Origin: UBA9732 sp963649615
Lineage (GTDB): Bacteria > Spirochaetota > Spirochaetia > Sphaerochaetales > Sphaerochaetaceae
NCBI GenBank assembly: GCA_963649615.1
Contig: CAVJIN010000005.1
Span: 1-64,000 of the forward strand
Direction of reading: 5' to 3'
DNA length: 64,000 nt
Shown here: piece after piece, positions 54,292 through 62,634 of the stretch
Numbering within the stretch: the stretch's first letter is position 1
Layout: each line of letters starts with the position of its first letter
Notes under the pieces: generated by a model
Told to the model about the DNA's origin: nothing
Databases searched by the model: none
What the model saw: the letters and a program-made list of their open reading frames with translations, nothing else
Made by a program: the position numbers and the translations under genes

Positions 54292-55875
54292 ATGGAAAAA
54301 GCGTCTAGAAATTTAAGAGCTATTTTTTTCGTTGCTGGTTTCATCATTGTAATAATGATTTATGCAGCAGTCACCGGTGGTCCATTTATTAATACAGCAT
54401 GGTCATTATTCCCGCCAATAGTTGCCATTGGATTAGCACTAGTGACAAAAGAAGTTTATTCTTCATTATTTCTTGGAATTTTAGTTGGAGGATTACTGTA
54501 TTCTAGTTTTTCCATTGAGGGAACGCTAATTCATGTTTTTAGCGATGGTGTTGTTGGTGTTCTTTCAGACTCCTACAATGTAGGTATACTAGTTTTCTTA
54601 GTTGTCCTAGGAACTTTAGTTTGTATCATGAACAAAGCCGGAGGAAGCAGAGCTTTTGGAAGATGGGCAGCAACCAAAATCAAGACAAAAACTGGAGCCC
54701 AGCTTGCAACAATAGCTCTTGGTGTTCTTATCTTCATTGATGACTACTTTAATTGTCTAACAGTTGGTTCTGTAATGAGACCTGTTACAGACAAGCATGG
54801 TATTTCAAGAGAAAAACTCAGCTATTACATTGATGCAACTGCGGCACCTGTGTGCATTATTGCTCCAGTTTCCTCTTGGGCTGCAGCAGTTTCAGCCTTT
54901 GTTAAAGACTCTGGTTTTAGCGGGTTAAGTATCTTTATTAAAGCCATTCCCTTTAATTTCTATGCACTTCTTACTATTGTAATGATGGTCTGTTTATCAC
55001 TTATGAAGTTTGATTATGGCCCAATGACCCGTTTACAGACCATCGTCGATCCAGATAACACAAATGACACTGATGAAGAAGGAAATTCAGATGTCTCTCA
55101 GAATGGAAAAGTCATTGACCTTGTAATTCCAATTGTAATTCTAATTATAGCTTGTGTCTCTGGAATGCTATACAGTGGTGGTTACTTTTCTGGAGCCTCC
55201 TTTGTTGATGCTTTTTCCCAGTCAGATGCCTCTGTAGGTCTTATGCTTGGTAGTGTTGTAACTTTGATGATTGTCATTATCTACTTCATGTTCAGAAAAA
55301 CAATGACATTTAAAGATATGATGGAATGTATTCCAAGAGGCTTTAAGGCAATGGTTTCTGCAATATTGATTCTTACCTTTGCATGGACACTTAAAGCCAT
55401 GACAGATAGTCTTGGCTCTAAGGTTTTTGTTGAAACGGTTGTTAAGAGCTCTGCTCAAAGCTTCCAAGCTCTTCTTCCTGCAATTGTATTTCTTATTGGT
55501 TGCTTACTTTCCTTTGCAACTGGCACAAGTTGGGGAACTTTTGGAATTCTTATTCCTATCACACTTGGAGTTTTCCCACTTACAGAACCTATTGGCGTTG
55601 TTTGTGTATCGGCCTGTATGGCTGGCGCTGTTTGTGGAGATCACTGTTCTCCAATTTCTGATACTACAATCATGTCCAGCGCAGGAGCTCAATGTAATCA
55701 TATCAACCATGTTAACACACAACTTCCATATGCAATGACCGTTGCAGCAGTTTCATTTGTTGCATATATAATTGCAGGCTTTGTCCCGTATGCTTACATT
55801 TCCCTACCTATTGCAATTCTAATGATGGTTGGTACCCTTTTGGTTATAAAGAAGGTTGCGGGAAAAGAAATATAA
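54292..55875 (+). CDS. NhaC-family transporter under lysine riboswitch control, probable lysine importer
   Basis: A 527-residue polytopic membrane protein with about 12 helices and NhaC-family signatures: FPPIVAIGLALVTKEVYSSL near the start, FIDDYFNCLTVGSVMRPVTD and CGDHCSPISDTTIMSSAGA in the second half. NhaC proteins exchange Na+ and H+, but those preceded by a lysine riboswitch are thought to import lysine (LysW). The ATG at 54292 is preceded by GGAGGG, which the leader can mask. Monocistronic by context. Confidence 0.85.
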   Translation: MEKASRNLRAIFFVAGFIIVIMIYAAVTGGPFINTAWSLFPPIVAIGLALVTKEVYSSLFLGILVGGLLYSSFSIEGTLIHVFSDGVVGVLSDSYNVGILVFLVVLGTLVCIMNKAGGSRAFGRWAATKIKTKTGAQLATIALGVLIFIDDYFNCLTVGSVMRPVTDKHGISREKLSYYIDATAAPVCIIAPVSSWAAAVSAFVKDSGFSGLSIFIKAIPFNFYALLTIVMMVCLSLMKFDYGPMTRLQTIVDPDNTNDTDEEGNSDVSQNGKVIDLVIPIVILIIACVSGMLYSGGYFSGASFVDAFSQSDASVGLMLGSVVTLMIVIIYFMFRKTMTFKDMMECIPRGFKAMVSAILILTFAWTLKAMTDSLGSKVFVETVVKSSAQSFQALLPAIVFLIGCLLSFATGTSWGTFGILIPITLGVFPLTEPIGVVCVSACMAGAVCGDHCSPISDTTIMSSAGAQCNHINHVNTQLPYAMTVAAVSFVAYIIAGFVPYAYISLPIAILMMVGTLLVIKKVAGKEI

Positions 55876-55910
55876 TAGACGGATTTTGTTCTTGGTTGTA
55901 TTCTTGTAGT

Positions 55911-57200
55911 ATGAAAAGAATCAAGAGTATCGGTATTGAAGTTAAAAGGGCCCTTTGCATATTGCTTTGCGCTGTGGCCCTTTCTTCTAATGCATGGGCT
56001 GTGAGCGTGAGAAATTCTGACAAATCCAATGCAACCAATGTTTTTGACTCAATTCCAATGCTTGAAGCATACTACAACCCGTCACTTGAGGATACAAATG
56101 AAGCTTTCTGGGAGGCTTGTAAGATATCGCTTGTAACAATTGGAGAAGGCAAGCCTCTGTATTCTTGGTTTGGGCACTCTGCATTACTAGTTGAAGCACC
56201 AAATTACCCGGCATACGTGTACGACTATGGCAGTTTTTCCTTTGCAGAAGATGGCTTTTACAAGAATTTTGCCTTAGGACGTCTCTGGTTTTGCTGTAGC
56301 GTCTCCTATGCCTCCTATGAGCTAGCCTATCTAGAATCCACCAGTCGTAGCTATCACCTTGTAGAGTTAAACCTCAGCGCAAGTCAAAAAAAAGCCATCA
56401 TCAACTTTCTAAACATCAACGCCAGCGAAGAACATCGCACTTACCTTTACAATCACTACACCGATAACTGCGCCACACGTTTGAGAGATATAATAAACTA
56501 TGCCACAGATGGCAATTTTGAATCTTGGGCCACTAGAATTGAAGGCCACACCTTCCGCCAACTTGCCTCTAGTGCACTAAGCAAAAACCGCCTTGTGCAG
56601 TGGGTCTTAGAATTTCTCCAAAGTGGCCAAATAGATGGGTCAGCAACACTCTGGGATGAAATGTTCTTGCCATCCATCCTTGAAAAGGCAATTCTCCAAT
56701 ACGGCATACAATCCGGCCTCACTCAGTCCGATAATTCTGACTACACCCCATCTGTGGTAGAACCTAAAAGTAATATTCTATTTTCAATCATAGTTGGTTT
56801 AGCGCTTGGTATGTTGTGTGTTTTACTATTGCTATGGAAAAAACACATTAGAATTTATAAAGCATTTACCTTCACAGTAAATCTAATTTTTGGATTATTG
56901 GGTACCTTGTTAATGTTTATGATGTTTTTTACTAATCACAATGTAACATGGTACAATGAGAATATACTATTTATTAATCCTGTATTGATTATTGTGGCAA
57001 TTATGTCTCTACGTCGAAAACCTGATCAACTTACTACAGTTTACAAAGTACTACTTGCAATCATGGCAGTTCTAGTTGTGCTAAAACTAGTCGTACCAAA
57101 CGTTTTTTTACAAGACAACTGGTGCGTATTTATAATGATTACACCTTACTATTTAGCAAATGCCTTTGGACCTTATTTGGAGGAGAAAAATGGACAATGA
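55911..57200 (+). CDS. DUF4105 (Lnb N-terminal periplasmic domain) membrane protein
   Basis: A ~429-residue protein with a signal peptide (LCILLCAVALSSNAWA), then a periplasmic DUF4105 domain of ~260 residues carrying SWFGHSALLV and the probable nucleophile in NHYTDNCATRLRD, a papain-like arrangement. Four or five membrane helices follow from ~285. DUF4105 occurs in Gram-negative envelopes with unknown substrate; a peptidase or amidase role is inferred from the Cys/His motifs. It overlaps the next small gene by 11 bp. Confidence 0.75.
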   Translation: MKRIKSIGIEVKRALCILLCAVALSSNAWAVSVRNSDKSNATNVFDSIPMLEAYYNPSLEDTNEAFWEACKISLVTIGEGKPLYSWFGHSALLVEAPNYPAYVYDYGSFSFAEDGFYKNFALGRLWFCCSVSYASYELAYLESTSRSYHLVELNLSASQKKAIINFLNINASEEHRTYLYNHYTDNCATRLRDIINYATDGNFESWATRIEGHTFRQLASSALSKNRLVQWVLEFLQSGQIDGSATLWDEMFLPSILEKAILQYGIQSGLTQSDNSDYTPSVVEPKSNILFSIIVGLALGMLCVLLLLWKKHIRIYKAFTFTVNLIFGLLGTLLMFMMFFTNHNVTWYNENILFINPVLIIVAIMSLRRKPDQLTTVYKVLLAIMAVLVVLKLVVPNVFLQDNWCVFIMITPYYLANAFGPYLEEKNGQ

Positions 57201-57663
57201 AGCAACAGCCTATCTCAAAGGATTAGAAGAAAAAAGAGGCGGTAACATAGAGTGGAAAACCTTCAGTACATTTTATGCAAACAGTAACGGAGTTATCCGG
57301 GACCACGGTGTTTTTCTCTATGAAATTAATAACCATTTTTGGTATGAAGATTTTGAACATACGGCACATATCTTTGGATTTCCGTTAAAAAAACCTAAAA
57401 ATGCTGAACCATATGTTAAGTATGAAGACTCTTTTACTCCAGAGGATGTTAAAAGCATTAGAACTGTTAAAAAAAATGCTGCCATAGCGTTCTGCAACGG
57501 ACATAAGAAATATGAAAAATTAAAAGCTGCAAACTGGTTTGACAAAATCTTCCGTCAATGTGTGACAGAGTTTGCCTTAAACAACAACACTGTGCTATTC
57601 TTTGAGTTAATGGATAAAACATTAAGCAATAAAATAAAGGAGAAAAACAATGGGAGTTTTTAA
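57190..57663 (+). CDS. Conserved hypothetical protein
   Basis: A 157-residue soluble, aromatic-rich protein (FSTFYANSNGVIRDHGVFLY, HFWYEDFEHTAHIFGFPL) with no motif I recognise. The ATG has SD GGAGGA. It overlaps the DUF4105 gene by 11 bp and the phosphohexomutase gene by 14 bp, so the three form one translationally coupled unit. Confidence 0.7.
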   Translation: MDNEATAYLKGLEEKRGGNIEWKTFSTFYANSNGVIRDHGVFLYEINNHFWYEDFEHTAHIFGFPLKKPKNAEPYVKYEDSFTPEDVKSIRTVKKNAAIAFCNGHKKYEKLKAANWFDKIFRQCVTEFALNNNTVLFFELMDKTLSNKIKEKNNGSF

Positions 57664-58993
57664 AGCTTACGACATTCGTGGAGTCTACAATCAAGATTTC
57701 AACAAAGAGACTGCGTACAAGATTGGATATTTTCTTCCAAAGCTTCTTCCTTGCGACTATGTAGTTGTAGGAAGAGATATTCGCCTAACCAGTGATGAGA
57801 TTTTTGAAAATCTTTGCAATGGAATCAATGATGCTGGTGTAGATGTATGGAATATTGGACTTTCAACCACACCAATGGTTTACTTTTCAACTGTATATTA
57901 CAAAGCTCAGGCCTCTGTACAAATCACAGCCAGCCACAACCCAAAGCAGTACAACGGAATGAAAATTTCTAGAGCTATGGCAATTCCTGTTGGAGGAGAC
58001 ACTGGACTAAAAGATCTAGAAAGAATGGTTAATGAAGAAAAGGTTGAACCAGTTTGCGCTTGCAAACGTGGAAAGGTCATAGATAAGAACATCCATGAAG
58101 AATATCTAAACTACCTCAAAGGTTTCCTTCCTGATCTTTCAAACCTAAGCCTTACTGTAGACTGCTCCAACGGAATGAGTAATCTCTATGTCAAAGAGCT
58201 CTTTGGAGACCATGCAAAATATATTAACGACACACTGGATGGCACCTTCCCTGGACACGAGCCAAATCCTCTTGAAGTTGAAAACTGTGCACAGATTATG
58301 GAAGCTGTTAAAGCAAATAAATCTGATTGTGGAGTCATTTATGATGGAGATGCAGACCGTGTAATGTTTATTGATGAGAAAGGTCGCTTCATCCAGCCAG
58401 ACTATGTAACAGGCATTCTTGGAGACTATTATCTTTCAAAAGAAAAAGGATCTGTTCTTGTTGACATTAGAACTTCTCGTTCAACAACCGAATATCTTGA
58501 AAAACTAGGTGCAACAGAGGTCTTTATTGGTAGAGTTGGACATGCTTTTGCAAAACTCAAATTGAGGGAAGAACACTGCATCTTTGGTGGGGAGCTTGCC
58601 GGACACTATTACTTTAGAGACTTCAACAACTGCGACAGTGGTCTTTTAGCCTCTCTAATAGTACTTCAGACTGTTTCAGCACTCAAAAAACAGGGCAAAA
58701 CACTGGGCCAGCATGTTGATGAAATTGTAGCTTATGCAAACAGCGGAGAAACAAACTTTAAGCTAGAAAACAAAGATGGTGCAATGAATGCTCTGTATGA
58801 AAAATATTCAAAACTAAATCCTACCAAGCTTCTTGACTTTGACGGCTATAGAATTGAATTCCCTACTTGGTGGTTCAACGTAAGAAAATCCAACACGGAA
58901 CCATATCTTAGAGTAGTAGCAGAAGCAAAGACTCAAGCAGAACTAGATGAGCGTTTATCCGAAATTGTTGGGATTATTAAACAATTTCATTAA
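57650..58993 (+). CDS. Phosphomannomutase / phosphoglucomutase
   Basis: An alpha-D-phosphohexomutase of 447 residues interconverting hexose 1- and 6-phosphates for sugar-nucleotide synthesis. The phosphoserine loop TASHNPKQYNGMKIS, the Mg2+ loop YDGDADRVMFID, the sugar loop GGELAGHYYFRD and the phosphate-binding RKSNTEPYLRV are intact. Specificity between mannose and glucose is not resolved. SD GGAG precedes the ATG. Confidence 0.92.
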   Translation: MGVFKAYDIRGVYNQDFNKETAYKIGYFLPKLLPCDYVVVGRDIRLTSDEIFENLCNGINDAGVDVWNIGLSTTPMVYFSTVYYKAQASVQITASHNPKQYNGMKISRAMAIPVGGDTGLKDLERMVNEEKVEPVCACKRGKVIDKNIHEEYLNYLKGFLPDLSNLSLTVDCSNGMSNLYVKELFGDHAKYINDTLDGTFPGHEPNPLEVENCAQIMEAVKANKSDCGVIYDGDADRVMFIDEKGRFIQPDYVTGILGDYYLSKEKGSVLVDIRTSRSTTEYLEKLGATEVFIGRVGHAFAKLKLREEHCIFGGELAGHYYFRDFNNCDSGLLASLIVLQTVSALKKQGKTLGQHVDEIVAYANSGETNFKLENKDGAMNALYEKYSKLNPTKLLDFDGYRIEFPTWWFNVRKSNTEPYLRVVAEAKTQAELDERLSEIVGIIKQFH

Positions 58994-59047
58994 GCTTACT
59001 TGACTAAAGCTGGGCAATGGGGTACATTCTCAATGTTCAAAGAACAT

Positions 59048-59120
<73 letters not shown>

Positions 59121-59123
59121 CTA

Positions 59124-59160
59124 AAAAAGACCGATTTCTTTTGAAGTCGGTCTTTTTTTT
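59124..59160 (+). terminator. Terminator after tRNA-Asn
   Basis: An 11-bp stem AAAAAGACCGA (59124-59134) and TCGGTCTTTTT (59147-59157) ending in a T-run. Confidence 0.9.
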
Positions 59161-59177
59161 AGTTAATAGCCGTCCTT

Positions 59178-59199
59178 AAGAGGTTTGCAAAAGCCTCTT
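59178..59199. repeat. Imperfect copy of the AGAGG-TTTGCAAA-CCTCT palindrome
   Basis: AAGAGG (59178-59183) and CCTCTT (59194-59199) flank TTTGCAAAAG. Compare the perfect palindrome at 28497-28514. Confidence 0.45.
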
Positions 59200-59204
59200 G
59201 ATAT

Positions 59205-59236
59205 AAAAAAGCCACCTCTTTCGAAGTGGCTTTTTT
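59205..59236. terminator. Bidirectional terminator
   Basis: AAAAAAGCCAC and GTGGCTTTTTT form an 11-bp stem with runs on both sides. It separates the tRNA-Asn transcript from the convergent lipoprotein gene. Confidence 0.85.
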
Positions 59237-59256
59237 ATTTCCGTGGTTACGGATTG

Positions 59257-61206
59257 TTAGTTCTTTTTCTTCTTAAGAAAGAGCACTACAGCGGCTGCTG
59301 CAACTGCTACAAGAACAATAATCAGGACAATAAGACCTGCATTGGACTTCTTAGCTGGGGTTGCTGTAGCAGTAGTTGTTGTAGTAGTTGTCTCTGTCTT
59401 AGCTGGCTGAGATGTTGTTGTTTCTGTCTTAGNNNNNNNNNNNNNNNNNNNNNNNNNNNNNNNNNNNNNNNNNNNNNNNNNNNNNNNNNNNNNNNNNNNN
59501 GCTGGAGCCTCAGTAGCAGGCTGTTCTTCAACTGCTGGCTGCTCAACAACTTCAGCAACTTCTGTGACTTCTTCAACTGTCTCTGTCTCTTCTGTACTTG
59601 GAGCAAAGAGGAGTGCAACAATGTAATTTGTAAGCTCGCTCTTAAGTGTTGCAACACCACTATTGAAGTCATCTTCAGTCAAACTGTATGCAAGTGTAAG
59701 AACAGCTGTACCATTATCAATTACAAGCTCTGAACCCTGGAAGTATTGGCTATATGCTTCATAAGCCTTTCTTGCGGCAGCAGCAACGTCAGCATTAGTA
59801 ATGAAATCTGGATAGGAAACAGCAATCTGGTTGCCATATGCAACAATATCAACAGTATAACCATATACACCAAATGAAGTCTCGTAGTAGCTTGGAGCTG
59901 TTTCTTCAACGGTTGTCTCTTCAGCTACCTCAGCAACTTCTGTTGTTTCTTCTACTTCAGGGAACAAGGAAAGAACGTAAGCTGGAAGAGCATCTTCAAC
60001 AAGACCCATTGCATAGCTCAAATCTGCAACAGATGGAATACCTGCAAGAGAAAGAACTGCTGTGCTTGTATTAGAATCAACATATAATGAGGAACCAGCA
60101 AGATACTCTGGGAACTGTTCATAAGCTACTGCAGCAGCAGCCTGAATTTCTTCAAATGTAATGAAGCTAGGATATGTAATCTTAACAATATTGTCGTAGG
60201 CTTCTACATCTATCTCATAGCCAAAGACACTAATTGATGCTGTATAAACCGTTTCCTCAGCTGTTTCAGCTGTAACTGGAGTTGTAACTGCCTCAATAGA
60301 AACTGCTGACTCTTCAGTAAGAGCATCAAGCAAAGTTGCTACGTAATATGAAAGCTCACTTTCAAGAAGGTTAACTGCATAATAGAATTCATCTTCTCCA
60401 AGCTTGAATGAAAGTTTGAGAGTTGCATAACCATCATCAATGGTGAGTGTTGAACCCTTAAGATATTCACTGTATGCCTGATAAGCAGCAGCTGCAGCGG
60501 CTTTGACTTCATCAACTGTAATGAAATCAGGGTAGTCAATTGTAAGAACATCATCTTTCAAAGAGATAGTTGCGGTATAACCAAAGAGTGAAATACTTGC
60601 TGAAAGACCTTCTTCACTGATTTCTTCAACTGCTTCTTGAGCTGCTTTGACAACTTCTTCCGCAGCTTCTTCTACAGCCTGAGCAATTACTGCCTCAACA
60701 TAAGATGGAAGAACATCCATAACAGCCTTTTCAGCTACGGCAAGTTCTTCAACTCCCCAACTTTCTGGATAGTAAAGTGTAAGAACTCCGTCGCCTACGC
60801 TGTAGTAAACTTCACTCAAATCGTATATTGGGCTGTATGCCTGATATGCTGCAAGTGCTGCAGCATCAATATCTGCCTTTGAAATGATTGATGCTGGATA
60901 TGTGATTGTAGCCTTGCCCTTATCTGCAACAACTGTGATATCACCTTCAGTAAATAGTGTGTATTTCTTCACTACTGGAACAAAAACAACTGCTTCTTCA
61001 GCAACTGGCTCTTCAACTGGAGTTTCTTCCTTTGAAGGTTCAACTACTGGCTCTTCAACTGGTTCAACAGTTGTTTCAGGAACTTGAACATCAGTTACTA
61101 CAATATCCCCAAGATCCTGTTTTGGTGCTGTTGAACATCCAGCAAGTGCAAAAATCATTGTAAAAACTAAGAGTGCCAAACAAATGGCTTTTGAAAAACG
61201 TTTCAC
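59257..61206 (-). CDS. Repeat-domain lipoprotein with C-terminal membrane helix
   Basis: A ~649-residue envelope protein. The signal peptide ends in the lipobox LAGC (Cys24). After a Val/Pro/Glu-rich linker, four ~95-residue repeats (about 82-175, 201-295, 320-415, 440-534) share the pattern YP-x-F/I-I-(T)-x-E/D-V-x-AAAxAYxxY followed by a second beta-beta-helix half ending LSYYVATL-like. Acidic linkers separate them. A Thr-rich low-complexity stretch contains the N gap (59433-59500), and the protein ends with a 22-residue hydrophobic helix and KKKKN. The GTG at 61206 has SD AGGAGG 6 nt upstream; ATG 61221 overlaps that SD. The repeats match those of the barrel protein at 42146. Confidence 0.75.
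   Translation of the reverse strand: MKRFSKAICLALLVFTMIFALAGCSTAPKQDLGDIVVTDVQVPETTVEPVEEPVVEPSKEETPVEEPVAEEAVVFVPVVKKYTLFTEGDITVVADKGKATITYPASIISKADIDAAALAAYQAYSPIYDLSEVYYSVGDGVLTLYYPESWGVEELAVAEKAVMDVLPSYVEAVIAQAVEEAAEEVVKAAQEAVEEISEEGLSASISLFGYTATISLKDDVLTIDYPDFITVDEVKAAAAAAYQAYSEYLKGSTLTIDDGYATLKLSFKLGEDEFYYAVNLLESELSYYVATLLDALTEESAVSIEAVTTPVTAETAEETVYTASISVFGYEIDVEAYDNIVKITYPSFITFEEIQAAAAVAYEQFPEYLAGSSLYVDSNTSTAVLSLAGIPSVADLSYAMGLVEDALPAYVLSLFPEVEETTEVAEVAEETTVEETAPSYYETSFGVYGYTVDIVAYGNQIAVSYPDFITNADVAAAARKAYEAYSQYFQGSELVIDNGTAVLTLAYSLTEDDFNSGVATLKSELTNYIVALLFAPSTEETETVEEVTEVAEVVEQPAVEEQPATEAPXXXXXXXXXXXXXXXXXXXXXXXXKTETTTSQPAKTETTTTTTTATATPAKKSNAGLIVLIIVLVAVAAAAVVLFLKKKKN
59433..59500. 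other. Assembly gap (68 Ns) inside the lipoprotein gene
   Basis: The gap preserves the reading frame as drawn, but its true length is unknown. It lies where the decapeptide KTETTTSQPA repeats, so a tandem repeat that defeated assembly is likely. Confidence 0.9.
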
Positions 61207-61357
61207 GAATTTCCTCCTCATGACATCCGTAATTCTAATAATAAATAAAACTACCATTAATAATAACACACTAAAATGGAACTAGATACAGAAAAAATCA
61301 TTTTTTTTAGAAAAACGTTTTTTAATCTAGAAAATTTGAATGTGTTTTTATTCTAAA

Positions 61358-61377
61358 AGACCCGCTTAAAGCGGGCC
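61358..61377 (-). terminator. Terminator of the 56-residue protein gene
   Basis: CCCGCT (61361-61366) and AGCGGG (61370-61375) with T residues after it on the minus strand, 13 bp past the stop codon of the small gene. Confidence 0.8.
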
Positions 61378-61389
61378 TCTCTTTTTGGA

Positions 61390-61560
61390 TTACATTAAAT
61401 CCTTTGGCTTACGAGCCGTGTTACCGGTCTTTACGCAATATGCAATATGGTGAAGCTTACCATTCTCAAAGACGGACTTTGTCTTAATCTGTCCACCCCA
61501 GCGACTTGTAAGAATCTTCTCACCTTCACGACGAGCGTTTTTAGAAACAGCACCTGCCAT
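61390..61560 (-). CDS. Small basic protein of 56 residues, unknown function
   Basis: The reading frame begins MAGAVSKNARREGEKILTSR and ends CVKTGNTARKPKDLM. It has an excellent SD (GGAGG 6 nt before the ATG), its own strong terminator and codon use like highly expressed neighbours such as rpsB. Net positive charge and compactness suggest a ribosome- or nucleic-acid-associated protein, but I recognise no family. It is short enough to be omitted by 60-residue ORF thresholds. Confidence 0.75.
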   Translation of the reverse strand: MAGAVSKNARREGEKILTSRWGGQIKTKSVFENGKLHHIAYCVKTGNTARKPKDLM

Positions 61561-61698
61561 ATGTATCCTCCATAAACTGATAAAATAATCACTAGAACAG
61601 ACCTACTATAGACCAAAAAAGGTCTTTAAGTCAAACCCTATTGATATGGAATAGTTGAAAAATTAGACCTAAAAGATAAAATAGACATAAGGATTAAT

Positions 61699-61998
61699 AT
61701 GAGTTGCAAATTCACCCAGCTAATTAGAAAAATATTCCTTCTCCCTGTAGTGGCATATCAAAAACTCATTTCACCATTTTTGGGCAAAAACTGTATTTAT
61801 AGTCCAACATGTTCACAGTATTTCAAACTTGCTGTAATGAAGCACGGCATTTTTAAAGGCACAATACTTGGAGTTTCAAGAATACTTAGATGTAGCCGTT
61901 TTTATCTTGGTGGACTAGATCCTGTGCCAGACGAATTCAGCTTTAAATATATCAAAGATAGCAGAATAATATTCAGACGGCATAGAAACAAAGGCTAA
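61699..61998 (+). CDS. yidD: Membrane protein insertion efficiency factor YidD
   Basis: A 99-residue member of the YidD family, thought to assist YidC-dependent membrane insertion. Signatures are YQKLISPFLGKNCIYSPTCS, then KHGIFKGTILGVSRILRC and GGLDPVPD. It stands alone here rather than beside rnpA-yidC. Confidence 0.93.
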   Translation: MSCKFTQLIRKIFLLPVVAYQKLISPFLGKNCIYSPTCSQYFKLAVMKHGIFKGTILGVSRILRCSRFYLGGLDPVPDEFSFKYIKDSRIIFRRHRNKG

Positions 61999-62007
61999 GA
62001 AACTGTA

Positions 62008-62625
62008 TCAATCTTCTCTGTAAATATCCTTAACAAAAGATCTTAGAACCTTCATAGCCTTCTCATTATGTCCACCTTCAGGAACAATTAAATCTGCAAA
62101 TTCTTTTGTAGGCTCAATAAATGAAAAATGACCAGGACGCACAACCTCCAAGTATTGCTTGACAACACTTTCAACCGTTCTTCCACGCTCCAAAATGTCT
62201 CTCTGGAGTCTTCTGATAAACCTAATATCATGTGGAGTATCAACATAAATCTTCAAATCTAAAAGCTCACGAATCTCTGGAACATATAAAATCATCAGTC
62301 CATCAACAATAACTAGAGGAGCTGGTTCAATGCGAATAGATTCCTGTCTTCTGCAATGATGTACAAAGTCATACTGAGGCATCTCAATAGCTTTACCTTC
62401 CTTCAAATCTCGAATATGTTGACACAATAGGTCATTATCAAAAGCATCGGGATGGTCAAAATTAAAGGCAGTGATGTTGGCATTGTTGACGAATGAGGCG
62501 CTCTTGTAGTAGCTATCCTGTGCAATTGACACAAAAGATTCACTAACCTCGGCAATTTTACGAACGATTGTGGATTTTCCACTTCCACTTCCACCTGTTA
62601 TTCCAATTACTTTAACCTCTTTCAT
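62008..62625 (-). CDS. udk: Uridine kinase
   Basis: A P-loop nucleoside kinase of 205 residues converting uridine or cytidine to the monophosphate. GITGGSGSGKSTIVRKIAE holds the P-loop; QDSYYK and NFDHPDAFD form the substrate site; RRLQRDILERGRTVESVV is the lid region. SD AGGGG precedes the ATG. It lies 9 bp downstream of galM on the same strand. Confidence 0.93.
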   Translation of the reverse strand: MKEVKVIGITGGSGSGKSTIVRKIAEVSESFVSIAQDSYYKSASFVNNANITAFNFDHPDAFDNDLLCQHIRDLKEGKAIEMPQYDFVHHCRRQESIRIEPAPLVIVDGLMILYVPEIRELLDLKIYVDTPHDIRFIRRLQRDILERGRTVESVVKQYLEVVRPGHFSFIEPTKEFADLIVPEGGHNEKAMKVLRSFVKDIYRED

Positions 62626-62634
62626 TTGACACCC

